Below, one piece after another: positions 1-12,800 of a stretch of 64,000 nt of DNA (position 1 is its first letter; every line of letters starts with the position of its first letter). The stretch spans positions 16,935,248-16,999,247 of the forward strand of contig NC_134519.1 in NCBI RefSeq assembly GCF_027942865.1, read 5' to 3'. The position numbers were made by a program, and so were the translations under genes. The notes beneath the pieces were generated by a model. The model ran no database searches. It was not told where the DNA came from and worked only from the letters and a program-made list of their open reading frames with translations. This DNA comes from Odontesthes bonariensis (Eukaryota; Chordata; Actinopteri; Atheriniformes; Atherinopsidae).

Positions 1-178
1 GCAAGTCTTGATTATGCTGCAATAGATGGGAAGTGGTGTATGTATGTGTTTTTTTTTCGGATGACCCATGTTTTCCTTCAGCAAAACAGCAAAAAGGTCT
101 CATTTACACTCAGACATACCACAAATTACAAGGCTGCTTTAAAGTGCCAATTTGCATAAATATACATGCCATGCATCT

Positions 179-615
179 GGCAAGGCAAGTTTATTTGTAT
201 AGCACAATTCAACAACAAGGTGATTCAAAGTGCTTTACAGAGACATTAAAACAGCAGAAATAAAAAGCATTATTTAAAATTTAAACAAAAAAGAAAGAAA
301 TAAGAACAATATATAGAATCAGATAAAATCAGTAGTAAAAATATGATTATGTTTTGAAACTCAAGCTGCAGATTTGGAGCTTTATTCAAATGCAGCTGAA
401 AATAGGTGTGTCTTCAACCTGGATTTAAATACACTAAGTGTTTCAACTAATCTGAGGCTTTCTGGGAGTTTGTTCCAGACGTGTGGAGCATAGAAGCTGA
501 ATGCAGCTTCTCCATGTCTGGTTCTGACTCTGGGAACTGATAAAAAAAAAAAACGAATCCAGATGATCCTGAGGGATCTGGAAGGTTCATACTTAAAGGA
601 CAAGAGAATCATTTG
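179..615 (-). mobile_element. 3' fragment of an L2-type LINE
   Basis: On the minus strand 612-382 translates to a reverse-transcriptase C-terminal tail with the typical blocks YEPSRSLR, SVPRVRTRHGEAAFS, YAPHVWNKLPESLR and FKSRLKTHLF. It is followed (238-179) by the usual 3' end of such fish LINEs, a block reading CTGTAAAGCACTTTGAATC...GTGCTATACAAATAAACTTGCC. Only the 3' end is present, so the copy is 5'-truncated and inactive. It sits in the pth1r intron left of the first visible exon. The same family recurs at 59960-60990. Confidence 0.8.
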
Positions 616-709
616 AAAACCGATAGAGATTTTCTATGATGCTGAAGCCATATGTGAACAGCGCTTTGTGGGCCTTTTTTAAAAGTCAGCATTGTTTTTG
701 TCTTTGCAG

Positions 710-820
710 ATGGTTTCTGCGCACCAGAGTGGGATGGCATTGTCTGTTGGCCTCAAGGACCTGCTGGAAAGCTTGTGTCCACCTCCTGTCCAGACTATAT
801 CTATGACTTTAACCATAAAG
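710..820 (+). CDS. pth1r: pth1r exon: extracellular hormone-binding domain
   Basis: Acceptor TTTGCAG at 709. Reads (D)[16 protein letters not shown]... to [12 protein letters not shown], with three ectodomain cysteines. It starts in phase 2 and ends after one base of a codon. The donor is GC (821-822, AAAG|gcaaga) instead of GT; the next exon joins in frame only with this donor. Confidence 0.92.
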
Positions 821-3800
821 GCAAGAAGGGCTCTGGATGTACTTAGCACTTTATGACACTACTGTGCTATTGCATAGTATACATTCATAATCAGATCTCC
901 CTCTGAGATGTCTTTAGTAATTTATACAATTATGCAGCTTCAAATATGTAATTGAAAACTGACTTTTTTTTCTTCCTGGTGTCAAGGACTAGCATACCGT
1001 CGGTGTGACAACAATGGAACGTGGGAGCAGGCCTCAGCCAACAAGACATGGGCCAATTATAACGAATGTGCAAAATTCCTCTACCATTACAACCATAGCC
1101 ATGAAAAGGTGAGATCCATCTCATTTCCCTTTACATTCTCATTGACAGAGTAACACTAGCTTCCCTCCAAATTAATTAGGAGAAACAGACTGAACAAATA
1201 TCACCAGACTGAACTGTCACACGCAAGATATTACAGCCATTTAGTATTGCCACATTTTACCCTGTAATTTCAATTCCTTCAAAATGAGTAACACATTTGC
1301 AATTTGATTTCACAGTAATGTGCAATGTGAATAAACCTTTATCATTTTTAATGATATGTTGGGCCTATAATGGGGGGGATAATGACAGGATTGCAAAGCA
1401 ATGTGGTTACTTTGTGATAATATATCTATAATTAGCTAAATTTCCATTCAAACACAAACAGAAAACAGAGTCATGTTAGTCTTAATAGAGAATTGCAAAT
1501 CTTGCCAAAGGACATTCCTATAAGTGAAAAACAAAATCTCAGCAATAAGGGCTAAATCTGTTACTTACTTATATTCTTTTTTTTTCACTAAACTGAAGTC
1601 ATGTAAACATATAATGACAACAATCCAAAAGAATATAAATACAGAAGCATTACTCCAAAACATGAAATTGCACACCTTATTCAAAAATATAAGTCCACTG
1701 TTCCAGCAGCCTGTTCTTCTTTAGCCAAGGTTCTCTCAAGCATTTTTGGAAACTTGCTACTGTGATTTGCTCCAGTTTGGCCACAAAAGCATCGCCAAGG
1801 TCAGGCACAGATGATTGGTGACAATACCTGGCTCTAGTTTATTACAGGTGTTCTCAAGGTGTTTGATGGGGTTCAGGTCAGGGCTCTGCACAGGCCTGTT
1901 AAACGTTGACAGCCATTATCCACCTCACTTTGACCATTGGGTTTTGTCAATATGCTTTTAAAAGACTAAGGCTTGCAAATCGGAAGTCACTGTTATGTCA
2001 TATGGTGCTGAATTCTAATTTTCTTGCTCTTGAACCAGATCATGAAGAATGGCAGCGGAATAAGTTCACAGATATATGTTTGGCCATGCCAGATGTGCTT
2101 TCTGTTTCCTGCTGAATTCTTGAAAATCTGAGGCTAGTGATGCATTTCAACTTTAGCTCAGTTTTGTTACTTTCTACTGTTATAGTTGGAAGAAAACATT
2201 GATTATAGAATCAGAGCTTATGTGGAGATAATTGTTTCAGACACGCTCCTTTAGTCAGTTTGGATTCTTTGTGTATCATTCACAACATGTCCTAAACAGC
2301 TGCACTAATCTAGCAGTTATCAGCTACATATGGTTACAGTTACTGCTATTTTTTGTAATGATTTTCTTTACTTCATCCTTTTGCTTCATAATTACCATTT
2401 ATGAACATTACTGCTATTTTAGCTGTTCTTTAGCTGTTACTATCCCTATTATTAGTCTAATTTTTGCTCTTATTAAAAATCTTCCAGAAACTCTTTACAG
2501 AATTCTTATTCAGGCCTATTGAACAGTTGAACTATCCGGGTTTCTTTTTCTATTCTTCTGAACTACTTCTTCTATTGTGTGTTATTTTCCTTTTCTCAAC
2601 AATGTGATTGTTTTGAGATTCCATTACTTCAAGTGTAATACCTTTTGAATCGTTGTTGTGTATAAGAATTTTTTTATCATATTTACATTTATGACATGAC
2701 ACAATACCAGCATAACTTAAATACAACTACAGGGTGCAGTACCTTGCCAAAGTATTCACCCACATTGTCGTTTTTCCCTACTATGTTGCATTATAGCCTG
2801 CAGTTTCAATGATAATCTAAATGTGAAATAAAATAGATAATCTTAAAAAAATATTTGAAATGACAATGTTTGTGAGCATATGGATAATTCTCTTAATTAA
2901 GATTTTGTCCTTTCAGTAACATTCAGAAGTCACATAATTACCTCATTTAAGTCCTCATGTTGACAAAGTGTTGCATGATCTCAGTATTTATGCCAATTGT
3001 GAAGCAAAATCTGCAAACATATAGAAAAAAGTGCTTGCGTCAGATACTTAGACTGAACTTTTTTGGCCCAGGAATACATCACATGTGACACAAATAGTTT
3101 TTATGTCTAACAACACCAGTTTCATAGCAAAGCATGGTGGTGTCGTCGTGCTGTGGGCATGTTTTTCTCTAGTTGGGCCTGGGGAATTGGTCAGATGTGG
3201 AGGATTGATTGATGGATTCAAGTAACTTATAGAGGAACATTTGTTTTTCGGTCTTACAGAGAATTGGAACTTGTATGTAAGACCACCATAAGTATCCTAA
3301 TGACCCTTACCATGCAGATAAAGCAACACAGGAGTGTTTTAAGGAGAAACATTTCAATGCCATGCCATGGGCAAAAGGGTTAATGGTTGCTGGTCACCAT
3401 CACAATTCCCGTTGCTTGAGGTATAGGATGACAAAGTCAAAGTGACAGTGACCTAAAGCATCACATGAAGGCAAAATTGAATGGTTCTAAGTGAAACATG
3501 TAAATGTTTTTAGGAATTCCTTGTCAAAGTGCAGACCTCAAGCTGATTGAGACTGTGTAATGTGACTTATAGATTTCCATAAACCACGTTTTGGTCTTGA
3601 GGATGGGCATAAAATCCCTGTGGCTAGATGTGTCAAACTTGTACAGGCATAGCCCAAGAGACTGGAGTTGTAATTGTTGCAAATTGTTCTCTTTACTTTT
3701 TGGGGGTGAATGCTTATTTATATATGGAAATATTGCAACTTTGAATTTAATGTTATCTTAATAAAATGATACTACCCCAGCAAAATTTATTTTAACCCTG

Positions 3801-6800
3801 GGTTGTTAGGCAACAAAACAGGAACAATGCCAGATGGTGAGAATATTTTCAAGGCACTCTAGCTCCAGAAGCTGTACAATAATCGTCACATGGATGTCCC
3901 GGTTTAGCCCTTTTCCCAGGGCTATTCCTGGATACAGTAAGTTGTGTTACAACATGTAACATTTAGGACATGAAAAAAAAGTTTGTCATAAGGCAGTGCT
4001 TCCATACTTTGATTCTCACACATTTTTTGCCATTAATCAATGCAGCACAACTGTCCTATTCATGACTTCAGACGTTCAAGTTGATGTTTTCCCAAAGGAG
4101 CAGTTCCTGTAGCTAATGACAAATACATATGCATAGACTAAAGCACATGCAGCAAAACTGGCACGCCGCAGACCACCACCACAACTGAGACACGTTTTCC
4201 AGGCAAGATCTTTATGCTAAATGATAACAGCAGTACAATATCAGGTTACATCACAAGGAGCTTTTGGGCCCCTTAGCATGTTTGGTTTGTGGCTCAGCTT
4301 GCAGTGTCCCCCCACAACCAGCTTGCTGCTGGAGGATCAAACCGCCCCACCCAGCTTTCTCAGCTCAGTCACAAATGTCAGATGTTCCTTTATTTTCACA
4401 CATTATGGATAGCAACATAAGGTCTTGAGGTAAACGATGCGAGATAATTTAGCCCTTAATATTTGAGAGTATCTTTGTTTTTAAAAGAAGAGTATGATGG
4501 ATATTCGAAGTACTTCCATTCTCGAAGCCTCTGTGTTTTTAAATCAACTATTGTAATTAATAATGAATGATTTCGACCGCTGCAATGTTAACAAACCGTA
4601 GCATATTGCTGCCCAGTCTCTTTTTAACTTCTATAAGATGTGGGGAATATTCTGGAATTGACCTGAACCTGATAAGAGAGTGAACAAAGTAACAAGTACA
4701 ACCCCATGAGTTGTTTGCTTAGGGAGGCCAAAAAGAACCCCAATAAACCCACTTATAAATACATTCAAAGAATATGTGACCTCTAGTGGTAGTGAGAGCA
4801 CCTGCATCTGAATTTTAAGAAAAGTATTTCTGAAGGTAATGGTTGTGATGTAAAATTAATGTATTTCAACCTGAACAAAGACCATTTTCTAATCTTAACG
4901 AAGCAATTTAGATTTTTAACCCTCCTATTGTTATTGCCTAATGTCAACCAAGAAGTGAAAAAAAGTGTTTTACTGAAGTGTTGTTGAGTTGCTGACTGAA
5001 TAATGAATGATTAAAAGTGCTCTGCACGTCCAAACCATCACGTCTTCCCTCCCGCCTCCTTATAAGGATACTGTGGTTTGTTAAAGGGAAACGTTTTAGA
5101 ATGACATCTGCTCAAAGACATATTTTCCTATCGTTGGGGTGATGGCTCACAGGATGCCATTATGGGTCATAATTAAGGGTATGAAGAAATTACATTTATG
5201 GTCCTTTTGTCTGGAGGACTTGTTGATACTACCGCCACCTCTCGGCCCACCTAATGTGAACACACTTGTTTTTTCTGTCTGTAAAGAGAGAATTACTTCA
5301 TTGTCACTGTACAGAATGTAATTTATGTCTGTTTTGTTTGTACTTTTTTATGATTATTTGCTTTTTTCCCTCATGTGTTTGTGGGACAAGCTGCCTGGCT
5401 TTTGGCCATTATCATCTTGGAGTTTAGGGGCAGACATCCAAGTCTAGATCTGACTTATATCCAGGACACTATTCTCACCTCTCATCAATTGCAACCCATT
5501 TAACAAACTCACTTTTTTGTAACTGTTGTGTCAGCCCAAATTTTTTAGTCAAGGATGTTGCCACTTACCAGGAACATGTTGTCTTGGGACCTGGTTGTCC
5601 ACTACATTTAGGCATACAGTGTGGCCACACTTATGAGCTTAAAATTAGTTCAAATATTGAGTTCAAGTTGTAGAATCAGCGAAAAAAAGTCTTTAGTCTT
5701 GCTAAATAGTGTTTATTGAAGAAGATACATATTAAGAGATTTAACGAGTGCTGTTTTTGGTCAGTCAAAAAGATAATTATTTTGTTTTAATTTGCCTAAT
5801 TAACTATGTCATTGTAAATTCCTTCATTTTTAGAATATAAAAACCAGACTGAAATATGCTTAGAGTACGCACTGTATACTGTACATAGAAGCTCAAGTAA
5901 CTTGATGGTAAACATGCTTATGTTGGTATATTGCCATCATTATTTCAAATAATATGAAGGTAAAACATTTTTCTCCATAGGACAATTGAGTATTCTTGCT
6001 TAAAGCTGTAGTGTGTTTAACACTTAAGCAAAGAGGGAATATTCTGTAGACCTCTCAATATCTGCTTTTGATCCATTTCAGTATCCAGATGACATTCTAA
6101 CAAATTATCCCTCTCCAACAGGAGGTCTTTCACCGTTTGTATCTCATCTACACAGTCGGGTACTCTATCTCTCTGGGATCCCTCATGGTGGCTGTTGTCA
6201 TCTTGGGATATTTCCGGTGAGTCTGAGCCGTTGGTGGAATTTTTCAATCAACCTTTTCAATCTCAGAGGTGCCCAAGAGAGATTTTGATACTGGGTGAGA
6301 AATTAGGTTGGGGAAATGGCAAAAGGAATCAACAAAGAGTCTAAATGTTTAATGATGACATGATGGCTTTTTTTTACCATTTATTTTTATCAGTTACAAA
6401 CATAGTGTGAAGCTGAGTGTAAATTTTATGATGATTTAATGGATAAAAGAGGCTTTATCATAAAATCATGCTCTGTTCCCTTACTCGTTAGTCATGCAGT
6501 GCAAGATGTTTTGTGTCACAGGAACAACATGAATCATTTAAAATGTAACAAACATTACCTCTGACTTTTACTTTGACTTTAAACAGACTGTGATATGCCT
6601 ACCTTTGAGCTGCAGTCTGCCTGTAGGCCTTCAGTAATGCATGCCTCGTTGTCTGACATTTCTTTGTTATTTTCATGCTGATTTCATATTTCGCTTCCAA
6701 GCTGATAAAACTTATGTTCCGATATTGTAGTTCAAGGACTCTTACATAGATTTAGTTCCTAAGCCTCTACAAGTTAAAGAGGCTCTTTTCACTGTTCCCA

Positions 6801-9800
6801 CGGCACAAATATACAGCAGATAAGATAACTTAAGAGAATTTAGAGTAAAATACTGTAATTAAAGAACTTGTTTCTTGAAGAGATAACATCATTTTCTACC
6901 GATGCTGTGCTTATAAACCTTATCTTGTCTGTTTTACCTTAGAGGTGACCACTTACATCAAGAAAAAAATTATAACAAGATCAAAGTTTGACCAGTTTGA
7001 TTTATACAGAGCAGAGTGGCTTTGCTTATTTTGTATGGCATGGGGAGTATCAGAAATCGATGTGAAGGCACTGTTTACCAATGTTCTCACTGGCATGACT
7101 TACTGTACAAGCAGTCAGTCAGAAGTTTTTAGGAATGCACCCAACTGGCACCAGGAAATCTACGGGCCAAATGAGTTTAATAAGTTATCCCAGGGGTCCA
7201 TCTGACATTCTGGCACTGAGCTCCCAAACCCTCTAACCATGTCTCCCCTTCAACACATCAGCTTTTAGTAGCAAGGACTCATAAATGTTTTCCAGGAAGA
7301 GCAAAGGGATATTTTACATTAGCACTTATGTTTCAGTTTTTTCACCTGGGAAAAGTATGCTAGATTAGTTTTTCTAAATCAATAGTTCTCTAAGGTACCT
7401 TGTCAGCTCATTAATGAGACTATAGTGAAGGAAATTGTGGATGGTAAGGAAGAGTATTAGGGCCCGGCATAAGAAAAAATATTAATAAGTCGAAATGTCG
7501 AGAATAAAGTCGACATGTTGAGAATAAAGTCGACATGTCGAGATTAAAGTCGAAATGTCAAAAATAAAGTAATTAGATGATGGACCAGAGGAGTTGACTT
7601 TTTTCTCGAAAATTCGACTTTATTCTCGACATGCAAAATATAAATATTTTTTCTTATGCCTGGCCCTAATACTCTTACGTAGGATGGAGATGACTGTGGA
7701 TAGGTTTAATTTTAGTGCGCAATAACAGTTTAAGAATGCAACTTTTATACATTTTGGTTCTACTGAATAATTACTAAATATTGTCTTTTTCCCCCCACTG
7801 TGATAACTGAACCATTATGGCTATTGATCCACCAAATTAAATCTAATGGATCAAGGCCAGTCCACAGTAAATGTTTAGGATGTTCTGAGAGAATTTGTGG
7901 CATTTGTACATTTGCATGCTATTGCAACTTCTCCACACATGCTTGCAATTTGTTTTTACAGCTCACTTTGAGCGTAGCAATCCAATAATAATGTGTTTTC
8001 CCTAAATCTCAAGAATGTGTGATAGTCAGCGTAGAATTCAGCTGGCTCTAATTAGGATGAGTATAGTTTTTGTGTACTGTATGTGTTAAAACACTTCTGC
8101 ATGCTTACAGGAAGGTGTGCAAACTAACACAGAACACAGAGACACAATTTTCAACTGATCAACCGTTTGACCTTGCTGCTGTCGTTTGTTTTCTCCTCAG
8201 ACGGTTGCACTGCACCAGGAACTACATCCACATGCACCTATTTGTATCCTACATGCTAAGAGCGATAAGTATCTTTGTGAAAGACGTTGTTCTCTACTCT
8301 GAGTCTGCATTAGAGAACATGGAAAGAGTCACAGTGGAAGACCTCAAGTCCATAACTGAAGCTCCACCAGCCAGCAAAACACAGTTTGTAAGTGAACACG
8401 TCTGTCGATGGAGCCAGCATGCAAAGCTTTTTCCTTCAATGAATAAAAAGAGAAGGAAACTATCGATGTATATACTGTAAAAAGTGGAAATCACATGTCG
8501 TAGTTTTTTTCAGGGTACATACACTATTTACGGTATGCCAAATAACACATAAAATAGCTGAGGATTATTTCTCAAAGTATCAACTTTTGATTGCTTTCCC
8601 TGGGTAGATAATTTGATTTGCAGTGCAGTTTGGTGTTCCACATTTGCTTCCAAGGTGGAAGTGGTACATGTATTTTGCAAAGTCTCACCTGCTTTTCCAG
8701 TGCTGGAGCAAATAAACAGTTTGTCACCATGCCAAAGTTATACTGGGCCAGCACTTGGCTTTCCCTTTCAGACTCAAAGTGAAAAAAAAAAAAAAAGAAT
8801 AAATGTGTCAAGACTGTGTACTTTTCATGGATGCTTTAATACACAAACAATTTGCGTAATATACCTAAGATATATTTGCAATATTTGCAACACAGTGACA
8901 GAACTTACATGTACTTCATGCAAAGCTTTATTTGAAATACTCTAGTTACTTTGAGACCATTATCCAGATCAAAACTTGCAACTTTTTCCATTTACCATAA
9001 TTCCTGAATTACAAAAGAAAATCATGTTTTGGAACATTAACATTTGAACCGCAAACCTGTTTCTCCAGAAAAGACATGAAAAAAAAACGCCTCCTCGCAA
9101 AACCGTTGCCATGACCCATAGGCACTTGTTAAATCCCCAACTGATAAGAGGAGGAAAAGTTAACAATAATAACACAACAATGGAAGAAAGGAGCAATGTA
9201 TAGGCTGCTATTAATCCTAGCATGACAACACAGCGGTAACAGCTGCAGCTGTGTGGAACTTTGACCTTCGATGGATGACTAAATCTGTGTTGACTCCTGA
9301 GACTGCTTCAGATTCTGTCAGTACATCAGCACATAATACTAACTGGATTACTATCAACCTCTGTTTAAACACAAATATTCTGCAATGAAAAAAAAGATGA
9401 TAGAAAAACATATTTATTTGTTGATGTTTTCATTTTACGCTTTCATTCAGTCAGTAACGATATTGCACTTTTCCTGATTTTTACTGCCTTCTAACACGAG
9501 GCAAAGACACCCATGGGAAATTCATCAGGTCCAAAAAGCAATAAAATCAAGTAACTCCTACAGCGCACTGCAGTAACACCTCCTGTTTTCCAATATTCTC
9601 TGCCTTGATGTGTTTGCTGTTCGTCGTCACCACTTTTTGTAGTCTAATGATGCATTTTATCATACATTTACTGCCATATTTAAAAAAAAAAAAAAGAACT
9701 GAAATGATAGATACTGTCACATCATTTGCTTATTTTTTTTCCAGCTTTTCTATTTCATGTTCGAGTCAATCACACGAACCACCATTTGAAAACTCTTAAG

Positions 9801-12800
9801 AAAACATGACATACATAAATAGAGTCAGTTAGTTTAGTATTTGATTAATGTAAAAAGGAAAGTATTAAAACTTTACCGTTAAATGTTATGGTTAGTTAGA
9901 TAAATCTTTATCTTCAATATCAACGGCAGACTGTAGGTAAAAAAAAAATCAAAGATGCCTTTTAAGATTTATGAACTTAAGGATGACATGTCGGATGATT
10001 TTAATGCATGTTTTAGGGTTAGAGAAGGGACAGTAAAATCACATTGTACACTGTCAAAGCCATTTTATCATAGTGATTCTTTATATTTCCCAACATCATG
10101 TACATCTGCCCTAAACTCGCGTACTCCTTTGATTTAACTGAAATTGGATGATTATTCAGGTGGACAATTTGTCCTACATTCAGTCAGTCATTCAGCTCTA
10201 AAGACACAATGTGACATATGATGAGGTCACAGAACTTCTTTGAGCTGAATGGTAAAGAAATCCACATGCTAGTGATGATGCTATTAATATCCTGATGCGT
10301 AGCATTTGATTTTGACCAGGTTTAGCTTTTGAGTTTAGCCTTCTATGAAGCCAACATTTCTCTCCACAGACCTACCACTATAGAGGTTGGTGGTAATTTC
10401 CTTAGTTTTACAGATGCTCAGTACTTAGACGGTTGAAATTCTGACCTCAAAAGGGCACTAGATATAAACTTAGCTGATAAATAATGTGAGTGAAGTTCAA
10501 ATGGGTCCTTCTCCCAAGTGTGGGAAATTTCATATGAGTCCATTCAATAATTTATTTGTTGTTGAAATAGTTAACTGGAAACTCAAAATGTCAAGCTTAA
10601 AATGGCTAAATCACAGGAGCACAGTCCACTTGGTTTGTGGGTTAATTCTATCTCAGTACATGAAAAGTGCTGGAGGTTGTGAGGAAGAATCAAACTGCTT
10701 AGTGCTGTAAATCTAAAAACTAAATATGATGGTAATCTGGTAATCTCAACTACTGTAACTTCCCATAGTGTTATTTCCCAATGACATAGTCCAGACCTCC
10801 AGACTTCTACCTCAAGCAGCCAGAAGATCTCACAACCATGCACTCTTCTGCATAACATTGCCACATAAATTATTTAACCATAGCTTGAGAAAGGAAAAGA
10901 GGTGCTGAAAAAAAAAAAAAAAACACTCTGGAAAAAAATAAGCTTTGCCACACAGGTCGGGATCAGTGAGCAATAACCACACAGCGATAATCACAAGCAC
11001 GTCACTCTGATTAGTGATTGCTGCACCAAATGATTTGGATTACACTAACTTGGACAAGTTGAGAGTTTAAAGCTCAATACTTCTACACTTTAATAAAACA
11101 TATTTTGCTGACATCTGTAAATAGCTGTTGTACTACGATAGATATAGATATATGTTAGAATGATGTGAGGAGAAATGTATGATGTGTTTAAAAAAGCACA
11201 AGTTTTTTTTAGTGTGACTATTGATTAATTGGCCTTCCTTGTCTGCTGTTTGTGTATAGATTAGCTGTAAGGTGGTCGTGACCTTGTTCATGTACTTCCT
11301 GGCAACCAATTACTACTGGATCCTTGTGGAGGGTCTTTACCTCCACAGCCTCATCTTTATGACCTTTTTCTCAGACAGAAAGTATCTCTGGGGATTTACT
11401 CTGATTGGATGGGGTGAGTTCTTCATTTTTGTTACTTACATAAGTACTTACATGCACTTGATTACGGTATAATCAGTTGACTTGATTCCATGCAAATAAA
11501 TTCTTACCTAAGGTACCTAATTTTTGATGGTTGAAGTAATATGCAACAAAAAAAGAGCAGTGGAGACACAGCTTGAATGTGGGTTTTACAGTTCCTGCAT
11601 TGTACACACTGTGCGTATAAATGACATAAGCACAGCGCATACAATGTGGATGCTGTGCAACCCAGGATCTACTCATATGATACAAGCAATTTAAAGCCCT
11701 GTGTTACTTTCTTATCATGATATATGTTTTATGATAGCACTATTGATATTTTATTCTTAATTTTGTAGGAGTACCAGCAGTGTTTGTGACCATCTGGGCA
11801 ACTGTGAGAGCCATATTTGCTGACACGGAGTAAGAGAAATGCATGATTAATGTTCACATTATCCTTGTCAAACTGCAGTGCAGAAATACTTGCAATTGAT
11901 GCAGTTTTTACTGATTGTAAAGTCATGTGAAAAAGAAGCAACCTCTTTCAATCATAAAGTTTTACACATTAGTTCTGGAATAATCACACGGTCCTCAAAA
12001 GGCCTCAGGATTTGGTAAATACAACTTAGATGAACAATAACACATGACATATTACACTGTTAGATTACTTATTTAGCAAAAACTAAGCCAAAATGCAGTG
12101 GCAGTGGGTAGAAAAACTAACTGTGCCTTTCTACTTCCATTGGAATTAAGTAAGTAAGCAACAGAGGGTAAGTATGAGCCAGATGCTGCTAGCCAAAGCA
12201 CTTGATTGACACTTGATTGCAGTGTCATCAAATGGGGCCAAGATTGAGTTTTTCTCGATTTTCACATAAAGAAGATTTTTTAGGAAGAAAAGTTTCAGAA
12301 AACATCATGAATCAAAAAAACAAAAAAACAACTTTAATTTAAATATCTTAATTTGTTACACCCTTTCTTGTGTCTTCTTGAGTCTCTCCACCTCCTTACA
12401 TGCATAGCTATGGGCTGGGTATATTTGTAACATTTTAGAACAGGTTTAAAAGCCGACAGGAAATGCTGGAAGAGAATTAATCCTCTACACCTGAATGGTC
12501 AAACTCGTAGGGCAGAAAATTGTACCACATAAGCCTTCTGATCATCACTCTCTGCAGTGTCCACATGGCCCTGTAGTTTGCTCGAACAGACTCTGAGAGC
12601 TTACAGCTAAGCCGGTGTTGTATCCAACACCTGTAGAGTAGAAATAAACAACACATTTTACTTCTCAGTCCACAGGCGAGCAGAAGAACATTTCTGCCTG
12701 CCCTCCAGATCTTCTCGGGCAGAAAAACCACCCAAGCATGACAATTACTACAACTCAAGCATGTGCCTTCATGGTAGAATTGAGGCTCTGAATCAATCTA

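Larger units (their letters stand above)
1109..6121 (+). other. pth1r: pth1r intron (5.0 kb) with transposon relics
   Basis: No coding exon recognised. It holds decayed Tc1-like sequence at about 1700-2115 and 2733-3740. The remainder is AT-rich and shows nothing I can name. Confidence 0.8.

Noticed and set aside
12477-12758. 93-codon minus frame in a pth1r intron
   Set aside because: No recognisable domain and no supported splice partners; the start is probably not an ATG context of note.
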